The translations under genes and the position numbers were made by a program. Shown piece after piece: positions 13,778 through 14,747 of a stretch of 14,747 bases of DNA. The DNA is taken from assembly GCA_964427955.1 (NCBI GenBank), contig CAYRWY010000106.1, positions 1 through 14,747 of the forward strand. Reading direction: 5' to 3'. How positions within the stretch are numbered: the stretch's first letter is position 1; each line of letters starts with the position of its first letter. Under the pieces are notes generated by a model. That model was not told the DNA's origin and ran no database searches. It was given only the letters and a program-made list of their open reading frames with translations. This stretch comes from JACRBK01 sp964427955 (GTDB taxonomy: Bacteria > Chloroflexota > Anaerolineae > Aggregatilineales > Aggregatilineaceae).

Positions 13778-13807
13778 ATTATACGTTGATTTCGCGGCGA
13801 AAATGAA
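13778..13807 (-). promoter_or_regulatory. Sigma-A-type promoter of the Flp-Ig gene
   Basis: On the minus strand a perfect TATAAT (plus positions 13783-13778) lies 44 bases before the ATG at 13733. TTCATT, 18 bases further upstream (13807-13802), is a modest -35. Predicted leader length is about 35-40 bases. Confidence 0.5.
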
Positions 13808-13846
13808 CTGTATGTAAATTCTTACCAAACTTGATGAATGAGTTAA

Positions 13847-13874
13847 TAAAAAAGCCCGGTCGGGGGGACCGGGC
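13847..13874 (-). terminator. Minus-directed rho-independent terminator with no gene upstream of it
   Basis: On the minus strand GCCCGGTC (13874-13867), a CCCCC loop, and GACCGGGC (13861-13854) form a perfect 8-bp stem followed by TTTTTT (13853-13848). The plus strand has no T run after the stem. No minus-strand gene precedes it: the next feature to the right is the plus-strand dehydrogenase at 14001. The 267-base gap 13734-14000 otherwise holds the Flp-Ig promoter and the leader of the dehydrogenase gene; I see no coding frame in it. Confidence 0.65.
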
Positions 13875-14000
13875 GGAATCGCTTGGCGAGTATGAAACTA
13901 CTGTACCTCGTTCTCGTGCACCGCGCCAATTTTTGGGCGATTATTCCGGCATCGAGCAGCGATAATATTCCCTAACGTTTACCGGAGAAAGGGGTTAACC

Positions 14001-14747
14001 ATGGGTACACTCACAGGCAAAGTAGCCCTGGTCACGGGCGCGAGTCGCGGAGTTGGCCGGGGAGTCGCCTTGAGTCTGGGCGAAGCGGGCGCGACGGTGT
14101 ACGTCACCGGGCGGACGGTGGACGAAACGCAGGCCGTGGTGCCGCTCACCGGAACCGTCCACCAGACCGCCGCCGAGGTCACCCGGCTGGGCGGGCAGGG
14201 GATCGCCGTGCGCTGCGATCACCGCGACGACGGGCAGGTCGAAGCCGTGCTACAGCGCATCCGGGACGAGCAGGGACGGCTGGATATTGTGGTCAACAAC
14301 GCCTGGGCCGGTTACGAGGGCTACCACAGCAACACCTACCCGCCGCCGAATGTCCCGTTTTGGGAGAGGCCGCCGTCGTTTTGGGACGACAATCTGATCG
14401 GCGTGCGCTGGACCTATGTCACCAGCCGGTTTGCCGTCCCGATCATGGTGGCCCAACCGCGCGGCTTGATCGTGAACATCTCCTTTGGCGCGCTGACGCC
14501 GGGCAACGCCGCCTACAACGTCGCCAAGACGGCCACGGACCGGCTGTCCTGGGAGATGGCCCAGGCGCTGCGCGAGCATCAGATTACCGTGCTGTCTCTC
14601 TATCCGGGGTTGGTCCGCACCGAAGGGGTGCTGCTGAACGCGCAGTATTTCGATCTGTCCAACTCCGAGTCGCCGCAGTTCACCGGGCGGGCAGTGGTGG
14701 CGCTGGCTGCCGACCCTCGCGTGCTGGATCGCTCCGGACAGGCATGG
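14001..14747 (+). CDS. DHRS1-like short-chain dehydrogenase/reductase (3' end beyond window)
   Basis: Seen: 249 residues to the right edge without a stop. The nucleotide-binding turn TGASRGVG lies at 12-19; the strand-end motif is VTGR at 35-38, where an arginine favours NADP(H). NNAWAG is at 99-104. The catalytic set is S161 (NISFG), Y172 and K176 (YNVAK), with N100 in the NNA motif. The segment between NNAWAG and S161 (WERPPSFWDDNLIGVRWTY) and the ending VVALAADPRVLDRSGQ resemble the DHRS1 group known from animals and many bacteria, whose members are about 300 residues, so roughly 50-60 residues are probably missing. The physiological substrate is unknown; carbonyl reduction is the general family reaction. 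AAAGGGG at 13988-13994, 6 bases before the ATG, supports the start. It is the first gene of its transcript; a GATAAT at 13961-13966 is a weak -10 candidate. Confidence 0.9.
   Translation, partial: MGTLTGKVALVTGASRGVGRGVALSLGEAGATVYVTGRTVDETQAVVPLTGTVHQTAAEVTRLGGQGIAVRCDHRDDGQVEAVLQRIRDEQGRLDIVVNNAWAGYEGYHSNTYPPPNVPFWERPPSFWDDNLIGVRWTYVTSRFAVPIMVAQPRGLIVNISFGALTPGNAAYNVAKTATDRLSWEMAQALREHQITVLSLYPGLVRTEGVLLNAQYFDLSNSESPQFTGRAVVALAADPRVLDRSGQAW

Noticed and set aside
13855..13920. tRNA or riboswitch in the gap before the dehydrogenase
   Set aside because: The GC-rich hairpin there is a simple stem with a U tail on the minus strand. No cloverleaf, CCA end or known riboswitch core was seen.

Overview
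The window is a GC-rich bacterial chromosomal segment. Its gene set fits a Chloroflexota (Anaerolineae-like) bacterium: an exonuclease-fused DinG helicase, a DUF7309/DUF6930-type protein, cysteine-motif PAS kinases, a Flp-type pilin and a large SPFH protein. That placement is inferred from gene content and not from a marker gene. Sigma-A-like -10 boxes (TATAAT or TACAAT) recur in front of most transcription units.

Layout. (1) Positions 1-2276, minus strand: the N-terminal 758 residues of a secreted protein with a signal peptide, a P/Homo B-like domain and at least six tandem 96-residue Ig/cadherin-like modules, encoded by an exact 288-bp repeat and running off the left edge. (2) 2507-6528, plus: an exonuclease-DinG helicase overlapping by 16 bp an MFS-type membrane transporter. 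(3) 6608-8943, plus: two tandem paralogous soluble PAS histidine kinases, each with its own TATAAT promoter and each carrying a conserved four-cysteine motif in the PAS region. (4) 8978-9594, plus: a possible short upstream reading frame whose stop overlaps (ATGA) the start of elongation factor P, followed by an 80-bp hairpin repeat and a terminator. (5) 9823-11231, plus: a two-gene operon of a six-cysteine small protein and a DUF7309/DUF6930-like protein. (6) 11356-13179, plus: a membrane-anchored SPFH/flotillin-like protein with repeated N-terminal modules. It converges through a bidirectional terminator on (7) 13260-13733, minus: a Flp-type prepilin N-terminus fused to an Ig-like domain. 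(8) After a 267-bp non-coding gap with a minus-directed terminator, a DHRS1-like short-chain dehydrogenase begins at 14001 and runs off the right edge.

The genes do not form one pathway. They read as neighbouring housekeeping, signalling and surface modules: DNA repair, translation, cytoplasmic redox or metal-linked sensing (inferred), membrane organisation, and surface structures (Ig-repeat protein and pilin). No CRISPR array, insertion sequence, rRNA or tRNA gene was seen. The most unusual items are the paired Cys4 PAS kinases, the vault-like layout of the SPFH protein, the Flp-Ig fusion, and the short frame coupled to efp.
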